Assembly (NCBI RefSeq): GCF_003577475.1
Contig: NZ_QPEP01000016.1
Location: 36,912-100,911 of the forward strand
Direction of reading: 5' to 3'
DNA: 64,000 nt
Source of the DNA: Salinibius halmophilus
GTDB taxonomy: Bacteria > Pseudomonadota > Gammaproteobacteria > Pseudomonadales > Natronospirillaceae
Positions 1 to 9,225 of this stretch are shown one piece after another. The position numbers were made by a program, and so were the translations under genes. Below the pieces are notes generated by a model that was given only the letters and a program-made list of their open reading frames with translations, made no database searches and had not been told where the DNA came from. Position 1 is the first letter of the stretch; every line of letters starts with the position of its first letter.

Positions 1-2662
1 TGCCAAATACCGTGCCGACCAGCAGGCTTATTTAAAAGCCAAAGCGACGCAGCAAGATATTCAGCAGAATTTGGACTCGCTTGAGCGACAAATTGTTGTT
101 GAGCAAAAGCAGTATCAGCAACTAGAAGACGAGCTGCGTGATATTGCCGCTCAACGTCAAGGTTCGCAGCTACACACCAAAGATCAGTTAGAAACTGAAC
201 TGGCCGACGCGAAGCAGGTATTGACCTCATTGCAGCAGCAGTTGCCGCAGCAGTTATTGGCCTTGCAAGCAGGCATAGTTACACTGCAGGCGCAGAAACC
301 GCAAATTGCGGCCTCGAATGCCATGTTGGCCGACAAGGTTGGCAAACTGCCTGCGCTAGATTTTGATATTAACGACTTGGCTGGTGATGACTGGGTGGGT
401 AATGAAAACCTAGTGAATCGCCTGCTTGGTGTGGCGGCCTTAGCTGACCAATACGTTGCCATTGTCGAAGCGCTAGGTGATGCTGATCAAGGTGTGCTGG
501 CTGATTTGCGCAGTCAAATGCAGCAATCAGAGCAAGGCATAGCAAAAATTCGCGAAAAAATTCAGCGCTTACAAGGCAGTCAGCAAGGCTCGCAGCGTGG
601 ATTGCCAGGTTTTGTTGAAGAAGCATTAGCCTATATTCGCCAGCAGTTACCTCAAGCCAAGCCAGCTGTGTTGGCCGACTTTGTTGAAGTGCAAGATGCC
701 TCATGGCAGTCGGCTATTGAAGGTTATTTGGCCATGGCACGTTTTGGCATTGTTGTTGACCCAGATTATGAGGTCGAAGCAGCGCAGCTATTACGTGACC
801 TGCCGGCTAAAAATCGCGCCCGAGTGATTCAAGGTCAGCAAGCGCGTAAAGATGCCAATCGCCGCCCAGTTGAACAAAACAGCTTGATCAATCAGCTGGT
901 GATGGACAATGAAACGGTGAAAGCCTACCTGACTGCCAGCTTTGGCAGTGCGGTATTGGTGAACTCCGAAGCTGAGTTGAAAAACACGCGCCGTGGTTTG
1001 ACCAAAACCGGAATTGCCACTGGTGGTTATGCCTATTATCGCTGTGATATTGCCGATCGTGATTTGGTGTTTGGTCAATCAGGTCGCGCTCGCTCACAAG
1101 CGGCAGTAGAAGTCCAAATCACCGAACTACAGCAAGATATGCAGCCATTGCTAGCGCACTATAGTGTGCAGCAAGATGCCTATAACCAGCTGAAGTCTGT
1201 CGCTAGGGTGCAGTTGCCAATTGAAGCGTTTTTGGATGCCAAAGAGCGCCAGCGCATTAACCAAAGCCGCTTAGAAGGCTTGGACCTTACCGATACGGCA
1301 AGCTTGCAGCTGCGTTACGATGAAAAACTCGCGGCGTTGCATGCGCAGCGTGAAAAACTAGATCAAACCATCAGTGAGCGCGGGCGAGCGCTCGGTAAAC
1401 TTGAAAGCATTGCTAAGCAGGTTGCCAAGCTCGACGAGCAGCAAGAAGCAACACAAATCATCGCCGAAGATGCTGAAGAGTCGTTAGCAGCGGTGGCTAA
1501 AGCTTGGCCGCAGCTAAAATTGAAGGCGCTTATTAGCGAAGCAACAGAGCGTGCTGATCAGCTTAAACTAGATGCCCTAACCGCGGAACTTGAGCAAAAA
1601 TCACAGTCGCTGCTGAGCACCGTTGTGCAGGTCGACAAGTCGATTGCCCAGTACAATTTGCAGGCCCAAGCGCATGAGCAATTGCTATTCAACTTGCAAG
1701 GGCAGGGCATTGAGAGCCTAGCGTTTTTTGAAGCTGCAGTTGAACTGGAAGCTGAGATCACCCGTTTGCAAACTCAGTTGACCCACAACGTGTTGATGGG
1801 ACGTGAGCAAAGCTTGCATGAGCTGCGCGAGAGCTTCCATTCGGCGTTTGTCACCAACCTTTGCCATGCGGTTTACCGCGCGGTTGAATCGGGTAAAGCG
1901 CGCCTAGAGCAACTAAATGACGAGTTGCAGCATTACCGTTTTGGTGCCGATAAAGAACGCTTTGAGTTTGGTTGGAGTTGGGTACCAGAGTTTAAAGAAT
2001 ACTGGCAGTTCCTTGAAGAAATTCGCCAAAACCCAAGTTTGGGTGAGCGCAATAGCCTGTTTGATGTGGCGTTATCAGCCAGTGCACAAAAGGTGCTCGA
2101 CAAGTGGATGGACATGTTGCTGTCGGACAACGAGCAGCAAGCCATGGCGGAGCTGGCGCGTATCTCGGATTACCGTAATTACCGCAACTATGAGATCTAT
2201 AAGATACCAGAAGGCAAGCAGCCAATTGCGCTATCGCAGTACGGTACGGGCTCGGGTGGTCAGCTCGAAACACCGGCTTATATCATCCGTTCGGCAGCGG
2301 TCACGAGCGCCTTTGGTTTTGATCAAGGCGATTCGCACCTGCGTATGGTGCTGGTCGATGAAGCCTTCTCGAAGATGGATGAAACCCGCTCTCGTGAAGT
2401 GATCGACTACCTGACTAAAACCCAGGGTTTGCAGCTGCTGTTCATTATGCCAACCAGTAAAGCAGGGCCATATAAAGACGTGGTCTCGCACCAGTTTGTC
2501 TTTAGCAAAGTGCCAGGTTCGCAGCCGGTCGGTGAGCTGACTTCAACGGTTTTGCTTGACCGCCAGCGCTTTAATCAAGACAAAATCAAGGTGCTATGGG
2601 CGCAGCATCGCAAAGTGTTGCGCAGGCAAGCCGAGCTTGAGTTTATGGAGAGTTTTGCTTAA
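1..2662 (+). CDS. SMC-like ATPase, Wadjet JetC/MksB type (5' truncated by window)
   Basis: The reading frame is open from base 2, so the gene begins upstream of the window; about 886 residues are visible. Long coiled-coil stretches rich in Q, E, L and A flank a hinge-like globular segment (about 600-1020 nt). The C-terminal head carries a signature-like GTGSGGQ and a Walker B stretch (RMVLVDEAFSKMD, about 2340-2380). This is the layout of SbcC/MukB-like ATPases of the MksB/JetC group, which with two partner subunits form condensin-like complexes; in Wadjet systems a nuclease (JetD) cuts invading plasmids. No jetD-like gene follows: the next gene is msrAB, so either jetD is elsewhere or this is a housekeeping MksFEB-type complex. 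The N-terminal Walker A and the partner genes lie outside the window. The class is likely; Wadjet membership is inference. Confidence 0.65.
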   Translation, partial: AKYRADQQAYLKAKATQQDIQQNLDSLERQIVVEQKQYQQLEDELRDIAAQRQGSQLHTKDQLETELADAKQVLTSLQQQLPQQLLALQAGIVTLQAQKPQIAASNAMLADKVGKLPALDFDINDLAGDDWVGNENLVNRLLGVAALADQYVAIVEALGDADQGVLADLRSQMQQSEQGIAKIREKIQRLQGSQQGSQRGLPGFVEEALAYIRQQLPQAKPAVLADFVEVQDASWQSAIEGYLAMARFGIVVDPDYEVEAAQLLRDLPAKNRARVIQGQQARKDANRRPVEQNSLINQLVMDNETVKAYLTASFGSAVLVNSEAELKNTRRGLTKTGIATGGYAYYRCDIADRDLVFGQSGRARSQAAVEVQITELQQDMQPLLAHYSVQQDAYNQLKSVARVQLPIEAFLDAKERQRINQSRLEGLDLTDTASLQLRYDEKLAALHAQREKLDQTISERGRALGKLESIAKQVAKLDEQQEATQIIAEDAEESLAAVAKAWPQLKLKALISEATERADQLKLDALTAELEQKSQSLLSTVVQVDKSIAQYNLQAQAHEQLLFNLQGQGIESLAFFEAAVELEAEITRLQTQLTHNVLMGREQSLHELRESFHSAFVTNLCHAVYRAVESGKARLEQLNDELQHYRFGADKERFEFGWSWVPEFKEYWQFLEEIRQNPSLGERNSLFDVALSASAQKVLDKWMDMLLSDNEQQAMAELARISDYRNYRNYEIYKIPEGKQPIALSQYGTGSGGQLETPAYIIRSAAVTSAFGFDQGDSHLRMVLVDEAFSKMDETRSREVIDYLTKTQGLQLLFIMPTSKAGPYKDVVSHQFVFSKVPGSQPVGELTSTVLLDRQRFNQDKIKVLWAQHRKVLRRQAELEFMESFA

Positions 2663-2696
2663 GGCGCCATGTGTTGGCGGTGATCTATAAAATATC

Positions 2697-2785
2697 GTAG
2701 GTTGTACGACAGGGTGTTTATCCTGTCGGACAACATGTATCGCCGCCGGTCATTGTTTCCCCGAAGCTTGAGTTCGTGAAACCTA
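2697..2785 (+). repeat. Cloverleaf-like palindromic repeat, copy 1
   Basis: The element opens with GTAGGTTGTACG and closes with AAACCTAGG. Inside are a first hairpin (ACGACAGG...CCTGTCGG) and a second one (CGAAGCTTGAGTTCG), so the whole could fold as a multi-branched cruciform. A second copy follows within 15 bases, and related copies occur at 16131-16206 (inverted) and 53917-53949. The first inner stem differs between copies but stays self-complementary. Apart from the two copies I recognise nothing else in the 2663-3018 intergenic stretch except the msrAB ribosome binding site. Confidence 0.7.
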
Positions 2786-2797
2786 GGCCTCTACTTA

Positions 2798-2884
2798 GTA
2801 GGTTGTACGGCAGGTGTTTTTCTGCCGGGCAACATAAAGCGTCACCAATCAATGTTTCCCGAACATTCTGTTCGTGAAACCTAC
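2798..2884 (+). repeat. Cloverleaf-like palindromic repeat, copy 2
   Basis: This has the same architecture as copy 1: GTAGGTTGTACG start, inner hairpin with GGCAG pairing to CTGCC, second hairpin CGAACATTCTGTTCG, and AAACCTAC at the end pairing with the opening GTAGGTT. It lies in the same orientation as copy 1 and downstream of the SMC-like gene. Confidence 0.7.
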
Positions 2885-3018
2885 GATTTTGTCCTTAAGC
2901 AAAATTACCGCAGCCAAATAAGTAACTCCCCTCACAGACAGGCTCATCATCCTGCTGCATAATTAAGGCAAATTAAGATTGTTTGCGTATAACTTTGCAT
3001 TAGCAACACGAGGTGGGT

Positions 3019-4125
3019 ATGAGGAAGTTAATCATTGCAACGTTAGTAGCGCTCATGAGCGTTTCAGCGATGTCGGAAGACGAGCTGGCAACTTTTGGCG
3101 GTGGCTGTTTTTGGTGTATGGAGCCGCCTTACGAGCTGCTAGATGGCGTTAAACAAGTCATTTCTGGGTTTAGTGGTGGTGATATTGCCAACCCAAATTA
3201 TTACGATGTGGTGGACGGCAAAACTAAACACCGTGAAGTGGTGCAAATTACGTTCGACCCTGAAGTAGTCAGCTATGCTGAACTTTTGAACATCTATTGG
3301 CGCCAATTCGATCCAACTGATGCCGGTGGCTCTTTTGTTGACCGAGGTCGCCACTATACCTCAGCAATTTATACGCATAGCGAAGAGCAGCAGAGGCTTG
3401 CCGAGCGCTCACGCGATTTGTTGCAAGCCAGTGGTATCATTGATGGCGAAATTGTCACGGTGATCGAGCCGTTTAAGAGTTTTTATCCAGCTGGTGACGT
3501 TCACCAAAACTATTACCTAAGAAACTCTTTCCGCTACAAGTTGTATCGTTCGCGTTCTGGTCGTGACGATTATATTTTCAGTGTTTGGGGGCGCGATGAT
3601 GCCATTATGGACAAGCAGTTTATGCAAGAATTGCTTGCGCCGACAGCTGCCAGTGCACCTGCTAATGCTTGGCGCGAGCGCTTTGCTGATTACCAGCGTC
3701 CAAGCGATGACGAGCTTCGTGAGCAGCTAACCGATCTTCAATATAAGGTCATTGTTAAAGACGGTACCGAGCGTGCATTTAATAACGAATACTGGGACAA
3801 CAAAGCACCAGGAATTTATGTTGACCGCGTTTCGGGGGAGCCGTTATTTAGTTCTACCGACAAGTATCGATCTGGTACTGGCTGGCCTAGTTTTACCCAG
3901 CCATTGCCTGGCGTTCAGCTCGTTGAAAAAGAGGATCGATCATTATTTATGGTGCGTACAGAGATTCGCAGTGAGTTTGCCGACTCCCATTTAGGGCATG
4001 TTTTTAACGACGGACCTGAACCAACTGGTCTACGCTATTGTATGAACTCTGCTGCAATGAGATTCATTCCTGCAGCTGAGCTGGATGATGCAGGATACGG
4101 CGAGTTTAGTTATCTGTTTGATTAA
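3019..4125 (+). CDS. msrAB: Fused peptide methionine sulfoxide reductase MsrA-MsrB, exported
   Basis: A 368-residue fusion that reduces both S- and R-methionine sulfoxide in proteins. An N-terminal hydrophobic stretch (residues 4-18) ending near SAMS looks like a signal peptide, so it probably acts in the periplasm. The MsrA domain (about 22-200) has the catalytic GCFWC motif with the active cysteine near residue 30. The MsrB domain (about 230-365) has [16 protein letters not shown] and the catalytic cysteine in RYCMNSAA; the CxxC zinc cysteines of many MsrBs are absent ([13 protein letters not shown]), as in zinc-free forms. ATG 3019 is preferred over an in-frame GTG at 3013 because ACGAGG lies just upstream. 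It is transcribed alone, 41 nt before a chemoreceptor. Confidence 0.93.
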   Translation: MRKLIIATLVALMSVSAMSEDELATFGGGCFWCMEPPYELLDGVKQVISGFSGGDIANPNYYDVVDGKTKHREVVQITFDPEVVSYAELLNIYWRQFDPTDAGGSFVDRGRHYTSAIYTHSEEQQRLAERSRDLLQASGIIDGEIVTVIEPFKSFYPAGDVHQNYYLRNSFRYKLYRSRSGRDDYIFSVWGRDDAIMDKQFMQELLAPTAASAPANAWRERFADYQRPSDDELREQLTDLQYKVIVKDGTERAFNNEYWDNKAPGIYVDRVSGEPLFSSTDKYRSGTGWPSFTQPLPGVQLVEKEDRSLFMVRTEIRSEFADSHLGHVFNDGPEPTGLRYCMNSAAMRFIPAAELDDAGYGEFSYLFD

Positions 4126-4166
4126 ACCAGTCTTGGCCCTGCATAACAGAATTCTTGGGGGGTGTT

Positions 4167-6143
4167 ATGCGGGGCTTGAGCGTCGTTCAAAGAATTGTTA
4201 TCGGTTTTGGCTTGCTGGGTGGTTTATTAACTGCCATAGGGCTGCTTTCGCTATCCTCAATAACTCAAATTGTGGCAAAAAATGACTCGGCGTATTTTGA
4301 GTTATTACCTTTTGTTGAACAGTCGCAAGTGGTGCCGCAAGAGCTCTATCAGCTGCAAAACGATCTAACAGGTTACCTGTTTGAAGTTCCCCCCAGTGAA
4401 AGCACCCGCAATCGCATCATCGCTTCGCAACAACAACTTGTCGCCAGTTACGATGAGCTCGTCGCCAAAACCCCCAGCTCTTTTACTAGTAGGCAAGCAC
4501 TCAGTGAACTAAAAACGCCAGTCAACGCCACGCAAGGTCAGGTCGAAAATATCATTGCCACGGTAAATAACTTAAGGGTGCTTGAGGCGAGAGAAATCCA
4601 ACTACTCAACGAGTTTACCTCTCTTTGGCAAGGCATGTTATCAGACTCCCAGCGTTTACAAGTAGGTGCCAGCAGCGCTGCTGCACGTGGCTATCGCCAG
4701 TTCGACCGCTTAGCGCAACCAGTGGTGGAATTTGCCGAAACATTGGCGCAAGCCAGCTCGATAGAGGATATCGATAATGGTGGGTTGCTGCGCTCGTTTG
4801 AGTCAATGCAAGCTGTTATTGATCGCATCGAATCACAAGGCGCTTCGACTGAACAACTGGTGCAAATGCGCGCAGTTCTAGGAAATTTTTTAACGGGTGA
4901 TGAGGGGTTTGCTAGTACCCAGTTGGCAGTGTTTGAAAAACAAGCTCAGTTGTTAACCCTGCTAGGGCAGTGGGAGGCAACCATTGCTCAAACTGAGACT
5001 ATGATTGCCAGTATTAGCGACTCCGTGTCGGATTATGCTGCAACGCAGCAAATGGATGGCCAGCAAACTGCAGCGAGCGCGAGAGCCTATACACTTGCTG
5101 GTATCGCGGTAGCCATTATTGCAGCACTTCTAATTGGTTGGCGGTCAATTATGAGTATTCGTAATCCACTTGAAGCGAGTCTTAGAGCGCTGCAGCAAGT
5201 GAGCAAAGGCGACTTTACTGTTCGCCTTGCTGCATCTGGGCGAGATGAGTTCAGTCGCATTGGTCGCTATGTCAATGAACTCAGCGAAGAGCTGTCGGCA
5301 TCTATTACTGAGCTTAGAAAAAATGCCACAGCGCTCGCCGATTCTGCTTCGCAGTCAAAACAGCAAGCGGCTACGTCACAACAACAAGCTGGCCATCAAA
5401 AAGATCAAGCGCAGTCGATCGCCACGGCAATCAATGAGATGGAATCGGCCGTTTCGGAAGTTGCCAAGTCAACCAATGAGACACGCCATGAAGTTGAGAA
5501 TGCAAAAACACTTGCCAATAACGGTGAGCAGGCAATGCAAAGTAATATTGCCACGATCAATGAGTTAGATGGTAAGGTGCATGCGGCTAACGATGTGATT
5601 AGTAAGTTAGCTGAACAAACCGCACAAATTACCAATATTTTGGATGTCATTGGTGGTATCGCTGAACAGACCAATCTGCTTGCATTAAACGCTGCCATTG
5701 AGGCAGCTCGTGCTGGCGAGTCTGGCAGAGGGTTTGCTGTGGTTGCCGATGAAGTGCGAAGTCTTGCCGATAAAACCAACCAGTCTACGGCCGAAATTCA
5801 AAGCATGATTACGTCATTAACGGCGGCCAGTGAACAGGCTAAGAGTTATATGGATGCCGCTGCGGCATCTATGGTGGTGTGTGTGGAGCAATCTGAAATT
5901 ACTTCAAAAGCGATGCATGACATCGATCAAGCGATGGCTGTTGTTCAAGATATGTCGACGCAAATTGCCACGGCTGCAGAGCAACAAACGTTGGTTGCCA
6001 GCGAAATTAATCGAAACGTGGTAGATGTTGCTGACCTGGCAGAGCAGGCTTATCAAAGAGCCATATCAGGAAGTGAATCAAGTCAGTACGTGAGTGATTT
6101 AGCTGCTCAGCAGAACAAATTAATGGAAAAATTTAACTGTTGA
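4167..6143 (+). CDS. Methyl-accepting chemotaxis protein
   Basis: A 658-residue transmembrane chemoreceptor. Transmembrane helix 1 is at about residues 8-28. A roughly 270-residue helical periplasmic sensing region with no recognisable small-molecule motif follows. Helix 2 is at about 305-325 ([14 protein letters not shown]), then a HAMP linker and a signalling domain with the conserved hairpin tip [18 protein letters not shown] and [12 protein letters not shown]. It should signal through CheW/CheA to the flagellar motor or another output; no che genes are in the window. ATG 4167 is chosen over an upstream TTG (4155) because a G-rich ribosome binding site precedes it. The ligand cannot be predicted; the helical periplasmic part could be of the HBM or four-helix-bundle class. 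Confidence 0.93.
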   Translation: MRGLSVVQRIVIGFGLLGGLLTAIGLLSLSSITQIVAKNDSAYFELLPFVEQSQVVPQELYQLQNDLTGYLFEVPPSESTRNRIIASQQQLVASYDELVAKTPSSFTSRQALSELKTPVNATQGQVENIIATVNNLRVLEAREIQLLNEFTSLWQGMLSDSQRLQVGASSAAARGYRQFDRLAQPVVEFAETLAQASSIEDIDNGGLLRSFESMQAVIDRIESQGASTEQLVQMRAVLGNFLTGDEGFASTQLAVFEKQAQLLTLLGQWEATIAQTETMIASISDSVSDYAATQQMDGQQTAASARAYTLAGIAVAIIAALLIGWRSIMSIRNPLEASLRALQQVSKGDFTVRLAASGRDEFSRIGRYVNELSEELSASITELRKNATALADSASQSKQQAATSQQQAGHQKDQAQSIATAINEMESAVSEVAKSTNETRHEVENAKTLANNGEQAMQSNIATINELDGKVHAANDVISKLAEQTAQITNILDVIGGIAEQTNLLALNAAIEAARAGESGRGFAVVADEVRSLADKTNQSTAEIQSMITSLTAASEQAKSYMDAAAASMVVCVEQSEITSKAMHDIDQAMAVVQDMSTQIATAAEQQTLVASEINRNVVDVADLAEQAYQRAISGSESSQYVSDLAAQQNKLMEKFNC

Positions 6144-6226
6144 TATGTTAATTTATGCAACCGATCAAGGGCGGTAGCCAAAAATAGCCTATCTCTCACG
6201 CGTTATGAATGAATGCCGCCTTACTC

Positions 6227-6261
6227 GTCTTGCAATCAATGTCTGCAAGACTTGATTGCAA
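6227..6261 (+). promoter_or_regulatory. Two overlapping, mutually exclusive hairpins upstream of cysC
   Basis: GTCTTGCA (6227-6234) is a perfect inverted repeat of TGCAAGAC (6244-6251). TTGCAATCAA (6230-6239) is a perfect inverted repeat of TTGATTGCAA (6252-6261). The two pairings share bases 6230-6234 and cannot form together. A third small stem, GTGAC/GTCAC, follows near 6267-6283. Together they could be an RNA switch or attenuator, or a double protein operator, about 75 nt before the operon's first start codon. No known riboswitch is recognised. Confidence 0.45.
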
Positions 6262-6335
6262 TGATAGTGACTTGTTAGTGTCACATTATCATCACACTTT
6301 AACGTCATTCTGCGTAGCGTAGTAAGGAGATAAGC

Positions 6336-6956
6336 ATGCGCGAAAATTTGACATACCACGCAGCTGAGATTAGCAAAGCTCAGCGTGCCGCCCAAAAAGG
6401 CCAGCAAGCCTGTGTGCTCTGGTTTACTGGTTTGAGCGGTGCAGGGAAGTCAACCATCAGCAATATGGTCGAAGCGGAGTTGTTCCGCCAAGGTCATCAT
6501 AGTTATTTACTTGACGGCGACAATGTTCGTCTTGGGTTGAATGCTGATCTAAGCTTTTCCGATTCGGATCGAAAAGAAAACATTCGCCGAGTAGGAGAGG
6601 TTGCCAAGCTAATGAGCGATGCTGGCCTCATCGTATTATCTGCATTTATTTCACCGTTCGCGAGTGAAAGGCAAATGGTACGTGACCGGTTTGAACAAGG
6701 TGAGTTCATTGAAATTCATATTGATACACCATTGTCTGAGTGCGAAAAGCGTGACCCAAAAGGGTTGTATCGTAAAGCACGGGCTGGGTTAATTAAGAAC
6801 TTCACTGGTATCGACTCGAGCTATGAGCCGCCAGTTAACCCAGAAGTTTATTTGGACGGTAGTCAGTTCACTGCCGAACAATGTGCGCAAAAGGTAGTGG
6901 AGTATCTAACGATCAATGGATGGCTAAAGCCTAAGCCTTTACGAGCAGTAAAATGA
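6336..6956 (+). CDS. cysC: Adenylylsulfate kinase
   Basis: A 206-residue enzyme that phosphorylates adenosine 5'-phosphosulfate to PAPS, the universal sulfate donor. The P-loop GLSGAGKST is at about residues 33-41; DGDNVR, the FISPF segment and the [12 protein letters not shown] stretch are typical of CysC. Length matches the family. The start is supported by AAGGAGA seven bases upstream. It is first in a four-gene operon and overlaps the sulfotransferase gene by 4 nt (ATGA), with no cysND, cysH or transporter gene nearby. That setting suggests PAPS production dedicated to the following sulfotransferase rather than general sulfate assimilation. Confidence 0.95.
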   Translation: MRENLTYHAAEISKAQRAAQKGQQACVLWFTGLSGAGKSTISNMVEAELFRQGHHSYLLDGDNVRLGLNADLSFSDSDRKENIRRVGEVAKLMSDAGLIVLSAFISPFASERQMVRDRFEQGEFIEIHIDTPLSECEKRDPKGLYRKARAGLIKNFTGIDSSYEPPVNPEVYLDGSQFTAEQCAQKVVEYLTINGWLKPKPLRAVK

Positions 6957-8095
6957 ACATCATCCTATTAGCGATTGCGCCTTTTTTTTTACTCTTCACA
7001 TTAATTAAAGCGCTACCCAGTGCTGGCATTAAGTGTTTACCAAAAAGATTAGTTCTGTTTTCGCTAGTATGGATTGCGCTGAGCGCATTGAATGTTGTTC
7101 ACATTATTGGTTTTATTTTGGATGCACTGCTGTTTCGCAAGGCACGGCAGCTGCCTGTAAAGGCGCCAGTATTTGTTTTGGGAGTGCCGCGCAGCGGCAC
7201 TACTTTTTTGCAACGAGTGCTGGCTAATGATGCGTCATTAACAACCCTTAGAACGTGGGAATGTATTTTGGCGCCATCGATCAGCGAGCGCTATTTCTGG
7301 CAAGCAGTTGCTTTTCTGGGTCGACCTTTTGTTGGTTTAGTAGAGCGAGCACAGCAACGGCTGTTTGTTCGCATGGATAACATCCATACCATTCGCTTGG
7401 ATGAGCCAGAAGAAGACTTCCTGTTATTTTTATCTATCCACGCTTGTTTTTTACTGTTCGTACTGGCGCCAAATAGCAAGTACATATGGCAACTCAGTCA
7501 GTTTGACCAACAACTACCGGCTTGGTGGCGCCGTTTGGTCATGCAGTACTATTATAGTTGTTTGCAGAAGCATTTATATTTCCATGGTTCTGACCTAAGG
7601 ATTTTATCGAAAAACCCATCTTTCACGTCAATGATGACCAGCCTGAGTCAAACGTTCCCTGATGCAAAGTTTATCGCCTGTACTCGTGATCCGGAAACGG
7701 TCGTTGCTTCGCAGCTTAGCTCGTTAAAGCCTTCTGTGGCCTTATTTGCAAGCATGGCGACGTTTAAGCAAATTCAGCAACCTCTTCTGAATTCGCTAGC
7801 AGCCTATTATGAAATTGTCGCGCACTGGGCATCGCAACCCAATTGTGTGCTGGTACCAATGAGCCAAATTAAAACGGAACTGGTAAGTACTACTAAGGCT
7901 ATTTATCAGTTCTGTCATCTAGAAGTTACAGATGCTTTCGCTGAGCAGCTTGAGCAACAAGCGCAAGCCTCGCGACAGTACAGTAGTGGCCACCAATACA
8001 GCTTGTTGGAATACCACATTGGCGAAGACGACATACGGCGTTTTTTTATGCCAGCATGGCGTCAGCATCAAGCACTTAGCATGCAAGGAGCGTAA
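6953..8095 (+). CDS. Sulfotransferase, PAPS-dependent, membrane-anchored
   Basis: A 380-residue protein of the Sulfotransfer_3-like family. One or two hydrophobic segments at residues 1-20 and 30-55 would anchor it in the inner membrane. The 5'-phosphosulfate loop is [12 protein letters not shown] (about residues 80-91), and a 3'-phosphate-binding segment is seen in [12 protein letters not shown] near residue 245. It should move sulfate from PAPS to a hydroxyl or amine of an acceptor. The 4-nt overlap with cysC shows translational coupling to the enzyme that makes its donor. The neighbouring glycosyltransferase and deacetylase suggest the acceptor is a glycan or glycolipid; this is inference and the true substrate is unknown. 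Confidence 0.85.
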   Translation: MNIILLAIAPFFLLFTLIKALPSAGIKCLPKRLVLFSLVWIALSALNVVHIIGFILDALLFRKARQLPVKAPVFVLGVPRSGTTFLQRVLANDASLTTLRTWECILAPSISERYFWQAVAFLGRPFVGLVERAQQRLFVRMDNIHTIRLDEPEEDFLLFLSIHACFLLFVLAPNSKYIWQLSQFDQQLPAWWRRLVMQYYYSCLQKHLYFHGSDLRILSKNPSFTSMMTSLSQTFPDAKFIACTRDPETVVASQLSSLKPSVALFASMATFKQIQQPLLNSLAAYYEIVAHWASQPNCVLVPMSQIKTELVSTTKAIYQFCHLEVTDAFAEQLEQQAQASRQYSSGHQYSLLEYHIGEDDIRRFFMPAWRQHQALSMQGA

Positions 8096-8097
8096 AG

Positions 8098-9225
8098 ATG
8101 ACGATTGCTCATACACAACAGCTACGTCTAGCAGTAGTCTCGGATGCTGCACCCGCACGCAACGGTGTTGGCGCGTACTATCTCGATTTGGTAACACATT
8201 TACGTCGCCATATTCATCAGGTCGAAATTTTCTCTCCAACGATCGAGGCTGATGGTCGTTGGCAGGCGGGTATGGTGTTGCCTTTGCCAGGCGACTCGAC
8301 ACAAAAGATGTGCATGCCCAACCCAATTTCGTTGCAACGCTCGTTGCGCCAGTTGAATCCTCATGTCGTGATTGTGCCAACACCAGGTTGTTATGGCCTA
8401 ATGGGTGCTTTCATTGCGCAATCGATGAATATTCCAGTGGTAGCTGGTTTTCACACGAGCTTTGAGCACTTAACGGACTTGTACTGGCAAGGCTCGATTA
8501 TGGGCAAAGTGGCCCGTCGATATTTTGAGCAATCGAACAAATACCTGTTTAGTAAATCTTCAGAAGTATTGGCTAATTCTAGAGAAATGGTAGAGCTCGC
8601 CGAACGCATCGGTGCTGAATCGGTAAAGCTTGTTGGTACACCCATACCGGCTGAATTTGTTGATACACCCGTGGTGCCGCATTCAGGCGAGTTAAAGCGT
8701 TGTTTGTTTGCTGGCCGTCTTGCGGCTGAGAAAAACGTAGCATCTGTGCTGCTTGCAGCAAAACGCCATCGTGATATCCAGTTTACGGTTGCTGGTGATG
8801 GCCCAATGCGCAAGGAAGTTGAAGCCTATTGTGATGAGCTAGATAACTTGCACTATGTTGGCTGGTTAAGCCGAGCTCAATTGCGCCAACAAATGGATGC
8901 CAATGATGCACTGTTACTGCCATCTTACTTTGAATCATTCGGTACCATTGCGCTAGAAGCCATGGCGCGTCAGCGCATTGCTATTGTTAGCACGGGCTGT
9001 GGTATTAGTCAGTGGCAGAATTTATCTGGGGCGATGAGTTTAATTAGTGAGCAGCAGACGCTAACGCAAGTATTGTCGCAACTCAAGCAAGTGCCTAGCG
9101 ATGCACTGCAAGCACAGGCGGCTAAAGCACTCTCGGTTGCCAGCGAAGTTCATGAGTGGAGTATTAGTGACTGGCTGCAACTATTGGGTGCTTTGTCGAA
9201 TCAACCACTGCGCCAGGTTGCTTAA
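8098..9225 (+). CDS. Glycosyltransferase, GT4/group 1 family
   Basis: A 375-residue GT-B fold enzyme. The N-terminal acceptor half contains DAAPARNGVGAYY and GFHTSFEHLTDLYW. The C-terminal nucleotide-sugar half contains FAGRLAAEKN, VAGDGPMR and the donor-binding EX7E-type stretch YFESFGTIALEAMA. The profile resembles lipid-modifying enzymes such as MgtA/PimB-like mannosyl- or hexosyltransferases more than capsule polymer enzymes, but donor and acceptor cannot be read from sequence. The gene starts two bases after the sulfotransferase stop and overlaps the next gene by one base, so it is in the same operon. Confidence 0.9.
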   Translation: MTIAHTQQLRLAVVSDAAPARNGVGAYYLDLVTHLRRHIHQVEIFSPTIEADGRWQAGMVLPLPGDSTQKMCMPNPISLQRSLRQLNPHVVIVPTPGCYGLMGAFIAQSMNIPVVAGFHTSFEHLTDLYWQGSIMGKVARRYFEQSNKYLFSKSSEVLANSREMVELAERIGAESVKLVGTPIPAEFVDTPVVPHSGELKRCLFAGRLAAEKNVASVLLAAKRHRDIQFTVAGDGPMRKEVEAYCDELDNLHYVGWLSRAQLRQQMDANDALLLPSYFESFGTIALEAMARQRIAIVSTGCGISQWQNLSGAMSLISEQQTLTQVLSQLKQVPSDALQAQAAKALSVASEVHEWSISDWLQLLGALSNQPLRQVA

